A DNA stretch of 64,000 nt, from assembly GCA_014904985.1 (NCBI GenBank), contig MU129029.1, positions 125,990-189,989 on the forward strand, given 5' to 3'. The translations under genes and the position numbers were made by a program. Under the pieces are notes generated by a model. That model was not told the origin of the DNA and searched no databases. It saw only the letters and a list, made by a program, of their open reading frames with translations. This stretch comes from Hydnum rufescens UP504. Its lineage: Eukaryota; Basidiomycota; Agaricomycetes; Cantharellales; Hydnaceae. Below are positions 37,684 through 50,652 of this stretch, one piece after another (within the stretch, counting starts at the first letter, position 1; each line of letters opens with the position of its first letter).

Positions 37684-40600
37684 ATGTTTTCCTCCCTACG
37701 GCATCGTATTCCAGGGATTCGCAAGGCAACCAGTGGCCCCGATGCGCCCGCACTTGTAGTAACAGAGGCGTCAGAGTCCGAACCTGAATCCACCAATTCT
37801 GTCGATCTGGACCCCCGCTCAATTGAAAGAAAGCAATTTCGCAGACGATCCAAACTTCATAGGCATGCCCTCGAAGCAAAGCGACGTCTTTACGCATCCA
37901 GAAGAGTATTGTTCCCTTTAGGCGTCCTTCGTCAGTGATTGACGCGTCCGATGCCTGTTCCCTTTGGTCTAATTTTCCGTGAGGCAGTTGGCACGATCCT
38001 TACATATAGTGTTCTCCCTCCACTCCCACCTCATCTATCCCTGATGTTGGAAGAACTAGACATGTCCTACTTCCCTGATATGGCCAATTTTACATCTGTT
38101 ACCACAGAATGGCGACAACTCTCTGATTCCATCCTAACACCGGCAAAGGCTTGGCTCCGAACTCGTAGTTTTACCGTCGGGGATACCATGCGTGCGGCCG
38201 GACTGGAAGCGAAACATCCGGTGGTTCTCATACCTGGGATCGTATCGACTGGCCTGGAATCGTGGTCTACATCTCCAGAATACCGTTCCTATTTTCGGAA
38301 GCGACTTTGGGGAACTACAACGTACGTGCTTGCCAAGGAGGTGCTTGGTTCTCCTCACTGTTCCTTGTCCAGCATGATTAGAGCCGTTTTGACTGAGAAA
38401 GAGAAATGGGTGGCGGCCCTCTCGCTGGATCCAATTTCTGGGCTGGATCCCTCTCCAGATATCAAGGTCCGCGCGGCGCAAGGTATCGACGCGGCATCCA
38501 CATTTGTTCCGGGGTAATCTAATGGTACAAATTCGGTGTCATCAATTATCCTGATTGGATGCTGCAGTTATTGGATCTGGTCCAAAGTGATTGAGAACCT
38601 CGCCTGCATTAACTATGACACCAACAATCTCCTCCTGGCTTCGTATGATTGGAGACTTTCATATTATAATTTAGAAGTCAGGGATGGATTCTTCTCCAGG
38701 TTCGTGGCTCCTGTAATGGATCCAGTCATTTATTCTTTAATTGTTCCAATAAAGGTTAAAAATGAGCATAGAGAGCCTCAGGCATGTGTGAGCAGAATAC
38801 ACAGGTGTGTATACTTACCTTCTTCATCCAGGAAGCGACAAGGAAAAGTTGTACTCGTTGGGTGAGGCACTAAGAGGCAAATTGATCCATATATGCATTG
38901 GGAGTTTCACATTCTCTTTACAGGCATAGCATGGGAGCAACAGTGAGTCCTCTCTCCATCGTAATTCGTTGAAGAACTGACTACGGCGGGCCGGGTCAGG
39001 TCATTACCGTGCGTATTTTCTGGACTTCATTATTCTAGTGACCCTAATTCTAACGGGGTGAATACTAGTATTTGTGCGCTGCCTTCGCTTTCACCACAGA
39101 TTCGTTCAATTCTCACCCTTTTATCCTCAGCTTAAAATGGGTCGAAGCCCCTGGATATGGAGGTGGTGGACCACAATGGGTAGAGGTCCGTATCGCCTCT
39201 TTGTCTGGGAGCTAGTGATTACTCAGATTCCGCATTCGCTTATTGGTGGGATGATAGGATAACATAGAGGCTGTAATATCGCTAGCAGGGACTCATCTTG
39301 TATGTGGAAATTGAGCGCTTCCTTGTAGCCATCGTGCTCCAGAACTGACTCGATTTGAATATTGTAGGGTGTGGTGTGTTTTGCCTCACTTTCACTGAAT
39401 GCATTACCACGCCAGTGATGATAAGTGATTGATTGGACCTAGGCGAAAGCAATGACTGCATTTCTCTCGGGTGAAATGAAGGATACCGTTGAGATCAATC
39501 CTGCCGGAAGTTATGGCACGTGCTTTATATCCTGGTTACTGGAGGAGACCGTTCTCAGGTTTTCTCAGTTTTGGAACGGTTCTTCTCACGTAAGGAAAGA
39601 GCGACGCTATTCCGTGGTTGGGCTGGGAGTGCAAGTCTCTGGATCAAGGTTTGCAATAATCTTAGCTCCGTGTTTTCCCTTGTCGCGCCATAAAGGTTCG
39701 ATTGCAGGGAGGGACAGCTATTTGGGGAAACCACACTGGCGCCCCTGACGACTTGCGACATAATAATCATACTCATGGTCAACTATTCTCTTTCCGCGCG
39801 CCGTCGGCTCAAGCAGGTGAAGATGTAGGTGAGTCATCGAGCAATTCGATCCTTATCGAGACACTCGGTTGAAACCCTTCTTTTTGCAGATCTGACCGTA
39901 GACGCTGCAGGGAAACATGTCCCCTCTCTTGAGACAAATCCTGGGACTGGAAACCTCACCGCTCTTGAAGCCAGCGCATACGTGCTGGAACACGTACCGG
40001 ATACTTGGCAGGTGCGGATTGCCAATCGTCATAAATATTGATGGTAATGAGACCCGCATGACAATTCTAAATCATTTTGGCCAAGAAAATGCTCGCATCG
40101 AACTACTCGTATGGGATTGAACGAGATCCAACGAAACTCAAAGCTAATGATAATGATCATACAAAGTGGACGAATCCGCTCGAAATCAGGTTTGACCCCA
40201 TCGAAATTATCAGTGCTCCCCGCTCATGTTTTTGGGTCTTGCCTGTAGTCTACCGAACGCCCCCAGCATGAAGATATTCTGCGTGTATGGCCATGGAAAA
40301 GAAACTGAAGTACGCATTCCAAACGTTCAAGATCTCCGATATTGACAGTTACTTATTTGGCCGGTAATTCATTGGTAGCGATCGTATTGGTGCGGGCATT
40401 TTACCTTCTTGAAATCTGATGCATTATTTCTCACACCCAATTTGCCCAGGTACGCACGCGGAGTATACAGGAACGGAGCCACAAGCCCCGACGCTCCAGG
40501 TGCCCAATGCCTCAATTCCACACTCTGTCAATCTCCGGGAGGGTTTAATAATGCCAGCATTCCGCGTACGCCTTTTGATCTCCCACTTGCACGGGATAGT

Positions 40601-41140
40601 TGGATCGACACGGCCGTCTCAAACGAAGAAACTGTCCCCAAGGTGCGTCTGCCCCTGCACCAGATCTCACCTAGTAATATGATGGATGGAGCGGTTAAAT
40701 AACAAGGTTCGAAATGGTGTTAAGATTGGGGAAGGCGATGGGACCGTGAGTCTGATCTCGCTCGGGGCGATGTGCGTCGAAGGGTGGAAGCGAAAGACGT
40801 GGAATCCTAGTGGAATCAAAGTTGTGACGGTTGAGGTCCGTAACCCTACTCGACCCCACCGTTTCTGCAATCGGTCATTGAGATATGGATGGACGAAAAG
40901 CTGCCTCATCGACCTGAGGGTCTGGATCCTCGAGGTGGAGCAACGACTGGTGACCATATTGATATCTTGGGCTCTACAGGACTGAATGAAATAGTGTTAA
41001 AGGTTGCCGCTGGGCGTGGGCATGAGATTGGTGCGTGTGCGTTTGACTAGAGGCAGTATCGATCTCACGTCTCGATTCTTCCAGAGGACACTTTTGTGTC
41101 TGACATTAGGCATTATGCGAAGAAAATGCAGTGGGACTGA
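37684..41140 (+). CDS. LRO1: phospholipid:diacylglycerol acyltransferase (PDAT)
   Basis: This is an ER membrane enzyme that transfers an acyl chain from phospholipid to diacylglycerol to make triacylglycerol without acyl-CoA. The start at 37,684 gives an acidic/basic cytosolic tail. A proposed intron at about 37,933-37,993 then creates the single membrane anchor (VLFPLGVLLGTILTYSVL). The lumenal LCAT-like domain shows HPVVLIPGIVSTGLESW, YFRKRLWGTTT, YWIWSKVIENLACINYDTN, ASYDWRLSYYNLE, and the nucleophile motif GHSMG (split by an intron at about 38,862-38,924). EAPGYGGGGPQWVEDNIEAV, SLAGTHLGVAKAMTAFLSGE, the Asp motif GEGDGTVSLISLGAMC and the His motif GDHIDILGSTG follow. The final exon (TFVSDIRHYAKKMQWD) ends at 41,138-41,140. 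Many introns. Conservation is strong throughout. Confidence 0.95.
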
Positions 41141-42312
41141 CGACTGCGACGACCTATTGTGGCCCCTCGCAAGGCTCCGCAATTTACTGTGCCCAGAGCG
41201 CTTGGACGAGCAGCATTTCTGCCCTTCTCACGACTTGCAATTCCCAAGATGATATATATGCATATAGATATCCTGGTGGCCGTGAGCTTTTCAAAGAAAA
41301 CACGTACAAAAAGAGGGGTGGCGCCGGCGGCTCTGAATGCTTTTTACGACTTTTTTTTTCGATGTCATACTCATTTTTTCCTTGTTCCCTTCAATTGCAA
41401 GTAATTTTGATCAAGTCAAGTGCAACCAAATATTATGTGGCGGCAATGGACCACCAGGTATTATGTACAGAGGGGGTATACGTGCGAATGTATCGAACCG
41501 AGAGCCTTAAGTAGGAGCTGTCACCATCGCAATTACAAGTAGGGAAGCCAATGAAGTACTCACGATCGGCCAATCAGCGCACGATCATAGCTCGTCGAGA
41601 TAGCCAATCATGCTACCGTGCGTGCCGTTAGCTATATAGGGGCATTAACCGTGTATTCATCAGGCCAAGCCACACGCGAAAACGGGGAGATTTTCGGGGT
41701 CGGTGCTTTCCAACTGGGCTTACAGGTTTCAAAATTACAGATAGGGGGGGGGGAGACCATTGTAGGTTCCCAAAATTCACCAAAAAAAAAAAACGACGTC
41801 AAGATTACTCACCCTTCCTCGCCAAGTCAATTGTGTTTGGGATTGTCCCGATGCAAGCATGGATATCAATTTTGGTCTTTATGTGATATCCAACCTAACG
41901 GGGACACTGGCCGTGCAACAACGCGTATGCGGAACTCACAGCGTATCAAGGCATGCTACATGCAAACATACGTCATAGCAGCATTCCTGTGGGGATTTCG
42001 GTTGTTATTATTTTATACAATGTACCGATTTGGCCATAGTGTATGTCCTCCACGTGCGATTCGTACCAGAGTACATCTGATAATCTGCAGATCTTATTTA
42101 CCGAGATTCGATCTGTGAGGGGGCCTTCTCTGTTGCAGGTGATCGGTGGAGTACAGGCAACGATGAAGAATGAACGGATTCGAGATATCGATCACAAGTG
42201 CAATTACATGGTAACACTTACAGTACAGCAATAAAGTCGGGAGTGGGGACAAAATACGCGAAGATAATCGGCTTAAGAGTTTCATTTTTTTTTGAGCTCT
42301 GTAAACAGTCCA
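41141..42312. other. convergent intergenic region, no gene seen
   Basis: This is about 1.2 kb between converging genes, with G-, A- and T-homopolymers (about 41,741-41,750, 41,781-41,792, 42,285-42,293). The longest open frame (41,618-42,118) has no coding-like pattern or family resemblance. Confidence 0.5.
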
Positions 42313-44475
42313 TTATAATTTCGGGGCCGTATTCATCTTCTCAGACTTCGCAAGCCCCTGCAGTTCTCGGCGGAGGACCTTCCCGGCTGGAGACTTGGGA
42401 AGCCGCGGCGATAAGCCTCACTCCTGAATTGATTCCCGCAATCAACGGAAAGACGCAGCGTGTTACTTAGTTTCCACAGCTCAAACTAGACGAAGGGCCA
42501 CAACGCACCGCCACGAAGGGTTTTGTGGGGAGACAATCGGTCCTTGACCCATTGTTGAATATCCGAGGTCAATTTGGGGGCAGGCTTACCGACAAGAGTT
42601 CGATCTCTGGGGGACGATGTAGGCCCTGACGAGGGAAGTGTATTTGCTGAGGACAATGAAAGACGATGTCAGGGAGAGAAACGAACCGTGGAAGCTCGTT
42701 ATGGGTCTCAGGATCTAAGACTCCTATCACAGCACAGTCCTCGACCTCAGGATGTTGGAATAGTACAGTTTCAACTTCCGCAGGCGAAACTAGAATGACA
42801 ATCCATCATGCTTCAGTGCTTTGCGGTGGGAAAGAATTAGACTGACCCTGATAGCATCAACTCCTTTCGGTCAACGACGTAAAAGAAGCCTTCATCGTCA
42901 CGTATGGCTATATCGCCAGTTTTATAGAAGCCGCCCTCGACTGATTCCTGGGTAGCGTAAGGTTTATTCAAGTATCCTCTAACAACACCCGGCATTAGCA
43001 TTCAGTGAAGACTGGATTCACACTCCTGACTTTATCGCGTATGGACTCCTGACCGACATGGAATAGATAAGAGGACAGTGAGGCGCGAGAGGTATAGGAA
43101 AACGTACCGAATCCAAAGTTCGCCACGTTCCCCTTCATTTGAGTCCGTTCCGTCCTCGTGGACGAGACGAGCCTCCGCATTCGCCACAAGACAACCACAT
43201 GAAGTCGGCTTATCATTATCTCCGTGCGGGGTGGCAGTAGCACCGCCAGCTACGGAGATTTGAAAAGCAGAGGGGCATGTGCACGGTCAAGGCCCACAGG
43301 AACCAAGGCGCTGATAGAGTGCTCTCGCTAGTTTCGCTTAGTCCATACATTTGCCCCATGTGCACGATTTTAGCTCCCGAAGCCTGAAGCCGCAGTTCCG
43401 CCCATTGTGCGATGACCGCGGTAAGCGGAGCCGCACCAGATATTACAGTCTTCAAGCTCGAGAGGTGATATTTCCCCAGGAGGGGGGAATGAGCTATAAA
43501 GGTGATCGTGGGGGGAGCACAAAATGCGGACTGTAGCGAATAGGACGTGTAACAATCAAATGCTATCCCTATCAAAGAACATGTGAACTCACGGTCACAT
43601 GATACTTTTCAATTGCGCTCCGAACGTCACAGGCTCGAATTTAGCCACCACACTGGCGATTCCACATGAAAGGGAATAGTAAATGAGGGCGAGGGCACCG
43701 TAAATGTGGAAATAAGGGACTGCTCCGGTGGGCACATCAACACCTGCTTGATCCAGATATCACCTAGAGATTCGAAGGGAAAGAAGTTGGGCGACGATAT
43801 TGTAGTGGGACAGCTCGACCCCCTTCGGAAGTCCTGAGGTGACTGACAACTTGTGTCCAGCATACAGAATATAGGTCGTCCGATCGGCCTCCTCATTATC
43901 GAATCTCTCGGGTTGTAGTTGCTTGTTAGCTTTCATGACATCACCCAAGTTGAGCCGGCCTTGTGAATTCAATTCGGCAGGGACCTCGTTTGCAGGAGCA
44001 AGCAAATGATTCGCAGGAGAGAGTCTTTGGACTGGACACGCAGAATCTCGAGGGCCTTGAGAAGGACTGGAAACAGTGTGGGATGGACAGCAATGTGACT
44101 TGGTTCAGAGTCCTTTATTTGATAAGCAAGTTCCAGAGGCATGAGAGTACTACTCGCAAGGGAAAGGCGGATCCCACCCGCGAGAGCAGCGCAGACAACG
44201 AGAGGGTAGGACATGGAATTTGGACTGAAGACGAGGATCGTGCCGTGGCGGGAGACGTTGAAGGCGCCAAGCAGGTGCTATAAGCTGTTGCGGAGGCCGA
44301 GAGCAAGGACTCTGGCGTCTCGTCGGAGCTGGGCACGGGTGACGATGCGACCAGAAATTGCATCGATGAACGCAGGAAGGTTTGCATGGGGGTCATTATC
44401 GGGAAACAGAACGTTAAATATAGATATCTTGGGAATGGGGGTGGGGGGGGAAGTGGAGGAATAGATAGTAGACAT
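42313..44475 (-). CDS. 4-coumarate-CoA ligase-like adenylate-forming enzyme
   Basis: This is an AMP-binding CoA ligase of the 4CL/luciferase-like group, activating an aromatic or fatty carboxylate. The chosen start, 44,475, opens MSTIYSSTSPPTP. Family blocks follow: FPDNDPHANLPAFIDAISG, FGPNSMSYPLVVCAALAGG, LSVTSGLPKGVELSHYNIV (the ATP loop, in slightly degenerate form), GAVPYFHIYGALALIYYSLS, LKTVISGAAPLTAVIAQW, and VHMGQMYGLSETS. The C-terminal hinge (GFYKTGDIAIRDDEGFFYVV then DRKELMLSGFQVSPAEVE) and LPKSPAGKVLRRELQGLAKS, with the catalytic lysine, come last. The stop is at 42,313-42,315. A retrotransposon begins only about 300 bp upstream of the start. The substrate is unknown. Confidence 0.88.
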
Positions 44476-44771
44476 AGTGTAGAATGAGTAGCCAAGGAAG
44501 CCGGGGAGGTGCTTTATGAGAGTTAAACTAGGGGCACCTCCATTCTCAGATGAAGATCCGAAAAATCTGTGAATTCGCCTGGATTGACGGATCACCCAGG
44601 CAATAAGTACAGAAGGAGAATGGAGTGCAGGAGAAGGAAAGGACACCTCTAGGGGTCGCGGACAGTAGCCAACTCACCACCACATCACGTGTGTAGTAAA
44701 AGTAAAATCGAAAGATTGAAACGAGTTCTTCCCATTCCCCTCCACACTCCCATCTCCCCCCACCCCCCAAA

Positions 44772-47700
44772 ATGAACACTCCCAACATGGGAGAACAAAA
44801 TGAGCCTAACTATGGCCGCACTAGAAACAAAAATAAGGCAGATTCGGTCCGCATTGATACCCGCGGTAGTGCAGGTGTGACAGCAACAGGTAAACCGTAT
44901 GACAGCACGAACAGAGGCCACATGTCCAGGCGCCAGTCAGCCTCTCCTGCCCAAGTCAGGCCAGCGGATAGCCCTGAAACCGACAACCAAAGTGAGTTGT
45001 CGGACATGAATGAGGACACAGTAGTACAGACATGGGGAGCGAGCCTCCAACATGCTGCGCTAACTCTTCAGCTGGCTGACGCCGCCATATGCGGCCTGGG
45101 TGACCCTGAGTCACACTATGAAGATATGGATCCACTAAGGAAGGGTATATTTGAACTGGCAGTACACCTCGGAGCTATTCCTCTGCCACTGGTGCATACA
45201 ACCCCTGAAACCTCCCTAGGGTCCCTGATTCAGACCAATGCAGAGCAAGCGAAAGCATTGGCCCAGAATGCAAACTCTATTGCGATACTCACCTGTATCC
45301 TAGATCGCCAACCTGCCGCAATGACCACAATGCCCACGGAAACACCAAGCGGCCTTTCAGAATCAATCCATGCCCCGGTAAAGTGGTCATCTCACCTGAA
45401 ATGTTCTGACAACCCACTTCCAATCAAACCGTCCCCCAAAAAGAAGGCTTCTACAGCCCCCCCGCCAGCAAACCCATCCCAGAGGAACCACAGCTGTCAC
45501 CTCCTCATTGAGTTTTATCTGAAGGTTGCCCAGGAGGACTGTCAGATAGGCAGAGAAATCGTCTCCAAAATCAACAATGCCTTAATCCTAAAGGGGGCAG
45601 GTAAAGAAGACTGTATTGATGCCATCCAGTGGTCCCTTAACAGTAACATGGTAGTTATAATGAAGTGAAACCACGAATGCTGAAGCCATGAAAGACTACT
45701 ATGGAGTGATTGCATCCCTATTTAGCTCTAACATATTCAAAGCCCACCCCGAACTATGTGTACCACAGGGTTAAGCTGGACCGCGTCCCCACATGGGTTG
45801 ATGGAGAGTGCACAACAATTGAAAGGGTAATAGAGGAACTAACAGAAAAGTGGGCAGGGTTCAGTATGCTCACACAGTGTGGAAAGCCATCCTGGCTCGG
45901 GCATGAATCAATCATCAGCAACCAATCGAGTGCATCAATCTCCATTAGTTTCGCATCTGAAGAGTCAGCAACCCTATTTAAGGATCAAGGTATCTTTTAC
46001 CTATTTGGGACATCCTGCTGAATGTCCAAATACACTGAACGGCCACAGATTTATTACTGCAATCTTTGTGGCTCGATAGATCACCACACTGATGCTTGCC
46101 AGACTGGCCATCTATGCTCCATGTGTACAAGTGCTGAGCATGTAACTGACTCACACCCTGTAGAAACTCCCCTCAAATGTGTAAACTGTGGAGGTGAGCA
46201 TGAGGCTAGATCAATCACTTGTGACGCCCAGACCAAGCATCTAGGCAAATTAAAAACCCTGGGGGCAAGTGCACCACCAGGAGGAGGAAAGCTGACTAAC
46301 CGAAAGAAAGCCACCATGTTGGGAACAAAGGGGCCAAAACTGCCAAGCGCACCTGCAAAGGCCTTCACTGAACCTGACTTGGGGGAGGCGGAAAATGCCA
46401 TTGCCATGACCACATGGGAAAATGTGAGAGAGGTAACAATGGAGGACCCAGATGAAACTAATGTACAATGCTCCAACAGACTTGATCAAGAAGATACTGA
46501 CCACAGGAGAAGCCAACATAGCCGCTGGAGTGCCGAAGCTGAAGAAATACAGAGAGCTAACCAAGAAGAAGCTGAATATGAACGTCAAACCCGCCTACTA
46601 TCAGATCAAGCTAAGTCCCCTCTCTCATTGAGACACTCAGGAAAGACCCCAGAGAATGACTATATGACCCCCAAATCCAAATTGGTATATACTAACCTGA
46701 GGCAGCCTGAGAATGGTACCTCCCAACCTGCCCATGCCGCCCATTGAGAAACCAGCTAAAAGCCCACTTATTAATGTCTACTGCCTGAACACAGCTCATA
46801 GCAATCAAATATGCCACACAGCCCTCAACTTAGCCTCAATGCATGAATGAAACTTCAACATTATCCTTCTTCAAGAACCATGGTACGGTAGTATAATGAG
46901 TGCAGATGACATCCATGGTGGAGTCAGCATGCAGGGATGGCAGCCCATAATGCCTACCTCACCAGTGCCTGAAGACAGATGCCCACAAGTCATGGCTTAC
47001 ATCCATACTGAAGCCAATCTTGATATAGTTGCCCACACAGATTTAATTAATGATCTAGATATCCAGGTACTTGATGTCAGATGCCAGGGTGCTAACCAGC
47101 CAATAACCTGTTTGGTGAACATCTACAACCAGTCAGCAGTAGAGGAGGCAGATGGGTTTTCTGTGGACCGCCTACGCAACATCGCCTTTGATGAAGACAT
47201 AGCCACCATTCTCACAGGTGATTGGAACCTCCACCACCCAATTTGTTGTGCAATGGATGGAAATGGAGACCAACGTGCACAGGACACGGTACTGTGGTTG
47301 CAGGAGAATGATTTTACAATTCGCAATCCTCATAACCTCACAACGTGGCAATCCAAAAGTGCTGAGTTCCTCTTGCCACTTGATCTGACATTCACAAATC
47401 AAAAAGCCAATGAGGTCCATGCACTGACAAAATGGTCTGTCGAGAAGGAATTCAATGCTGACTCAGATCACTACGCAATATTCTTCTCCATCGAAAATGC
47501 TGGGGAGGAGATATCGAATTTGTCGCAAGCTAAGTTCAATTGGAAGCACGTGAACAAGCAGACTTTCACCGAAAACACTATATAGGGCCATACATGATAA
47601 TGATGATTATAATGAGGTCTTTGGGCCACTTTTGACCCATACCCTCCACCCAGTAAGCCCACTTCAACTAGATCATGCGACTAAGTTCCTCCAAGATGCA

Positions 47701-49335
47701 ATGCAGACAGCTGCCCTAGCGGCTGTCCCAGTCTGGCATGTGTCACCTCGAGCAAAGCCATGGTGGACCCCTGAACTTACAGCAGCCCTCAACTCAATAT
47801 CAGCGGCTCGAATGTCCATCAGCGACACCCTCTCAATGGGCCAAGAGGTGTCAGATATGGCAAAGAATAATGTCACCCATCTCCGTGCAGTCTTCAAGCG
47901 CCAATACCACAGGACAAAGGCAAGCTACTACAACACCCTTGTTGAAGGTGCGACACCCCAGACTCTGTACTCATTTGCAAAGTGGACACGCGGGTCACGA
48001 CAACTCATGTCCCCCCCCATTGAGCAAGGCATTGGGACAGAACCTGCAGTGAGTCACAAAGATAAATGCAATGCACTAAGGGAAGCACTATTCCCAGTGC
48101 CACCTGCCCTGCTGGATGCAAGATATCCTGACATGAATGTTTGCGACACTGATATCGAGTGGGTAAAAGTAATGAAACAGGAGGTGCATGACTCAATCTT
48201 CAAGGCAGCTCCATTGAATGCGCCTGGCATTAGCGAGATGACAGGCAGGGCCTACCAGTGGGCATGGGAAGTGGCAGAGGAAGAACTTTTCCTCATCTGT
48301 ACCCTCGCCATCGAGATTGGCCACCACCCAGAGCCATTCCACACGTCAATAGCAGTGGCACTGAGGAAACCCAAGAAAGACTCGTATTCTAAGCCCTGCT
48401 CATATAGACTGATCCAACTACTAGAGGTCCTGGGGAAGGCTATTGAGCACATAGTTGCTCAGTGTATGGCATATCTCACAGTAAGCCACAAACTTCTGCC
48501 TGCTGATCAATTTGGGGAGTCCCAGGGAGATTGGCAGAGGATGTGGCCCTGGCAGCCATCCATGACATAGAAGCAGCATGAAATGTTGGTCAGGTCACAT
48601 CGGTACTTACGTTCAATATCACGGGCTTCTTCGACTTCATATCCCATCCACTGCTTCTGACGACAATGAGGGACCTGCGTCTCCCCCTCCCTCTCATAAA
48701 GTGGACAGCCTCATTCTTAAGTGATTGACTAAGCTCTATCTGCCTGGATGGGAAACGAGATACCCTGAAAGTCACAGACAGGGATCCCCCAAGGGTTGTG
48801 TGTGTCACCAATCCTGGCAGCCATATTCACATCCCCCCTGGCACAACATATTCAAGAGGCAGTGTCATGTAACAAGGTTGGTATTGCACTCTGGCGTGAG
48901 ATGAAGAAGAATTCATGCAGGGAAATCACGACCCTGCTCTACGTTGATGATGGAAGGCTTGTGGTGTCATCGGATAAGCTGAGTACTAATGCTAAAGTCC
49001 TCGCTCTGGGATTTGCTGCAGCTAGAGAGTGGCTCAGATTGCACGGCCTAGCTATGGATGAAGTCAAATGAGAACTACAGCACTACTCATGGTGGACAAG
49101 GGGTGAGTCATACCCCTCAGTCGTTATACTGACTGAGGACCCGGCAGCTCTGATCACCATCAAGCCCTCTAAACATCTGAAGTGGCTCGGTATCACCTAC
49201 AACTCTAAGCTAGCATTCAACGAGCATGTCAGGAACATGGTACAGAAGGGAAACTGTGCCCTCTCACTCCTGAAGATGCTGGGAAATTCCCTCTGAGGAC
49301 TCCACCAACTCCATTTCCGTACCACCTTAGGCAGC
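44772..49335 (+). mobile_element. decayed non-LTR (LINE-type) retrotransposon
   Basis: ORF1 (44,772 to about 46,747, with frame breaks near 45,665-45,760 and 46,018) is gag-like. It ends in zinc knuckles (CNLCGSIDHHTDAC, a CCHC motif, and CVNCGGEHEARSITC). ORF2 starts about 46,740-46,790 with an APE-type endonuclease: ILLQEPWYG, ILTGDWNLHHP, DLTFTNQ and NADSDHYAIFF are its catalytic-core motifs. The reverse transcriptase follows (RAKPWWTPELTAAL, LNAPGISEMTGRAYQ, SYRLIQLLEVLGKAIEHIV, and LLYVDDGRLVVSS with the YVDD core). Stops and frame changes occur at about 46,847, 47,583, 48,567 and 49,069, so it is inactive. No RNase H or poly-A end is visible. The 3' part is cut off at about 49,335, where a second mobile block begins. 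I would place it near the Tad1/I-like group, tentatively. Confidence 0.88.
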
Positions 49336-49689
49336 CCTACTTCGGTACCTAGTTAGGTCTGGTTTTTCTGGTAGAATAGCCTACCTAATAGGCTCATTTT
49401 GCCATGGCCCCATGTACTCTATGAGCCTAGCATGGGCCCACGGAACCTCATACAATTTTAGGCTCCATGGGCCCATGCCAGAAATTTTTTTAGGCCATGG
49501 GGCCATGAACACCTGCCCTGGGGATAGTACTGTGAGTTTCCCCAAGTCCACCACATTGGCGATCCCGGATTTCTTTATCTCCATGCACACTTTTTTTTTC
49601 TAAGTCCACACATACTTGCTCTTTTTTTTTTCTAACATGTCATCACAGAGATATCATGACATCAGGGATCTAAAGCAGTAGGGATAGGA

Positions 49690-50525
49690 AATGGAAGGGG
49701 GCATGGGAAACATGAAGGCAATGCAAGAAATATGAGGGCAATGTAAAAAAAATGCAATGGTGGCGCTGAAACGGAAAGGATAGTATGAAGAAAGTAAGGA
49801 CAATCCAAAAAACAGATGGATGATGTGAAAAATGGATGGACAACACAAAAAACATACAGACAATGCGAAAAATGTACGGATGATGCGAAAAACATACGGA
49901 CCACACAAAAAACAGATGGACGATGCAAAAAATGTATGGATGATGTGAGAAATGGGACAACAATGCAAGAGACTGAAGGATGTCGCAAAAAACTGGAGGA
50001 TAACATGAGAAACACAGGGATAGTGCAAAGAGCACAAGGACACATGCAAGGACGATGTGAGGAATCCAAGGATCATTCAAGAAACACAAGGACGATGCGA
50101 GAAATGCGAGGACGATGTGAGAAACGTGAGGACGATGCAAGAAACGTGAGGACGATGCGAGAAATGTGAGGATGATGCGAGAAACGCGAGGACGATGCAA
50201 GAAATGCAAGGACGATGCAAGAAATGTGACGACAGTCCAAGAAATGTGACGATGATGCAAGGAATGCAATGATGATGTGAGATACACAAGGGTGATGCAA
50301 GATACGCAAGGGTGGTGCAAGATACGCGAGGAAGCGAGGTATGCAAGGATGGCACAAGGAGCACAATGGCAACAGTGACAAGTGCAAGGGCAGTGCAGGA
50401 AACTGATGGATGACCTGAAAAATGCAAGGATGATGTGAAAAACACAAGGATGATGCAGGAAGTGGAAGGATAATGCAAGAAATAGAAGAATGACACGAGG
50501 AATGTAAGGGCGGCCCAGGAAACAC
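49690..50525. repeat. 20-bp minisatellite, about 40 degenerate copies
   Basis: The repeat unit is close to GAAACGTGAGGACGATGCAA (20 bp). The central part (about 50,040-50,260) is most regular; the left part is more A-rich (AAAAATGTACGGATGATGCG-like). Twenty is not a multiple of three, so three units make a 20-codon period, and all minus-strand frames stay open for long stretches. Those ORFs are by-products of the repeat. Confidence 0.9.
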
Positions 50526-50652
50526 ATGAAAATAGGACAGATGAAATGATAAGGCCCGTAGAGAGGGAGGGACGAAAGTGGAGGAAATATGATGAGAGGG
50601 AGCTGATGAAGATGACAGTGAGCTATGTCGAGTCATTGTCTGAAAAGAGGTA

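Noticed and set aside
36993..37787. Overlapping 187- and 155-codon frames as genes
   Set aside because: They overlap on opposite strands, and the minus-strand frame overlaps the NoxR start; neither resembles a known protein.
41618..42118. 166-codon + strand ORF between PDAT and the 4CL-like gene
   Set aside because: No start context, homopolymers inside, and no family pattern; best read as intergenic.
46081..46588. Minus-strand ORFs of 131 and 112 codons
   Set aside because: They are antisense to the LINE ORF1 zinc-knuckle region.
49670..50527. Long minus-strand ORF of 285 codons (and others of 140-197 codons) as a protein gene
   Set aside because: The peptide is a periodic translation of the 20-bp minisatellite, open in several frames at once.
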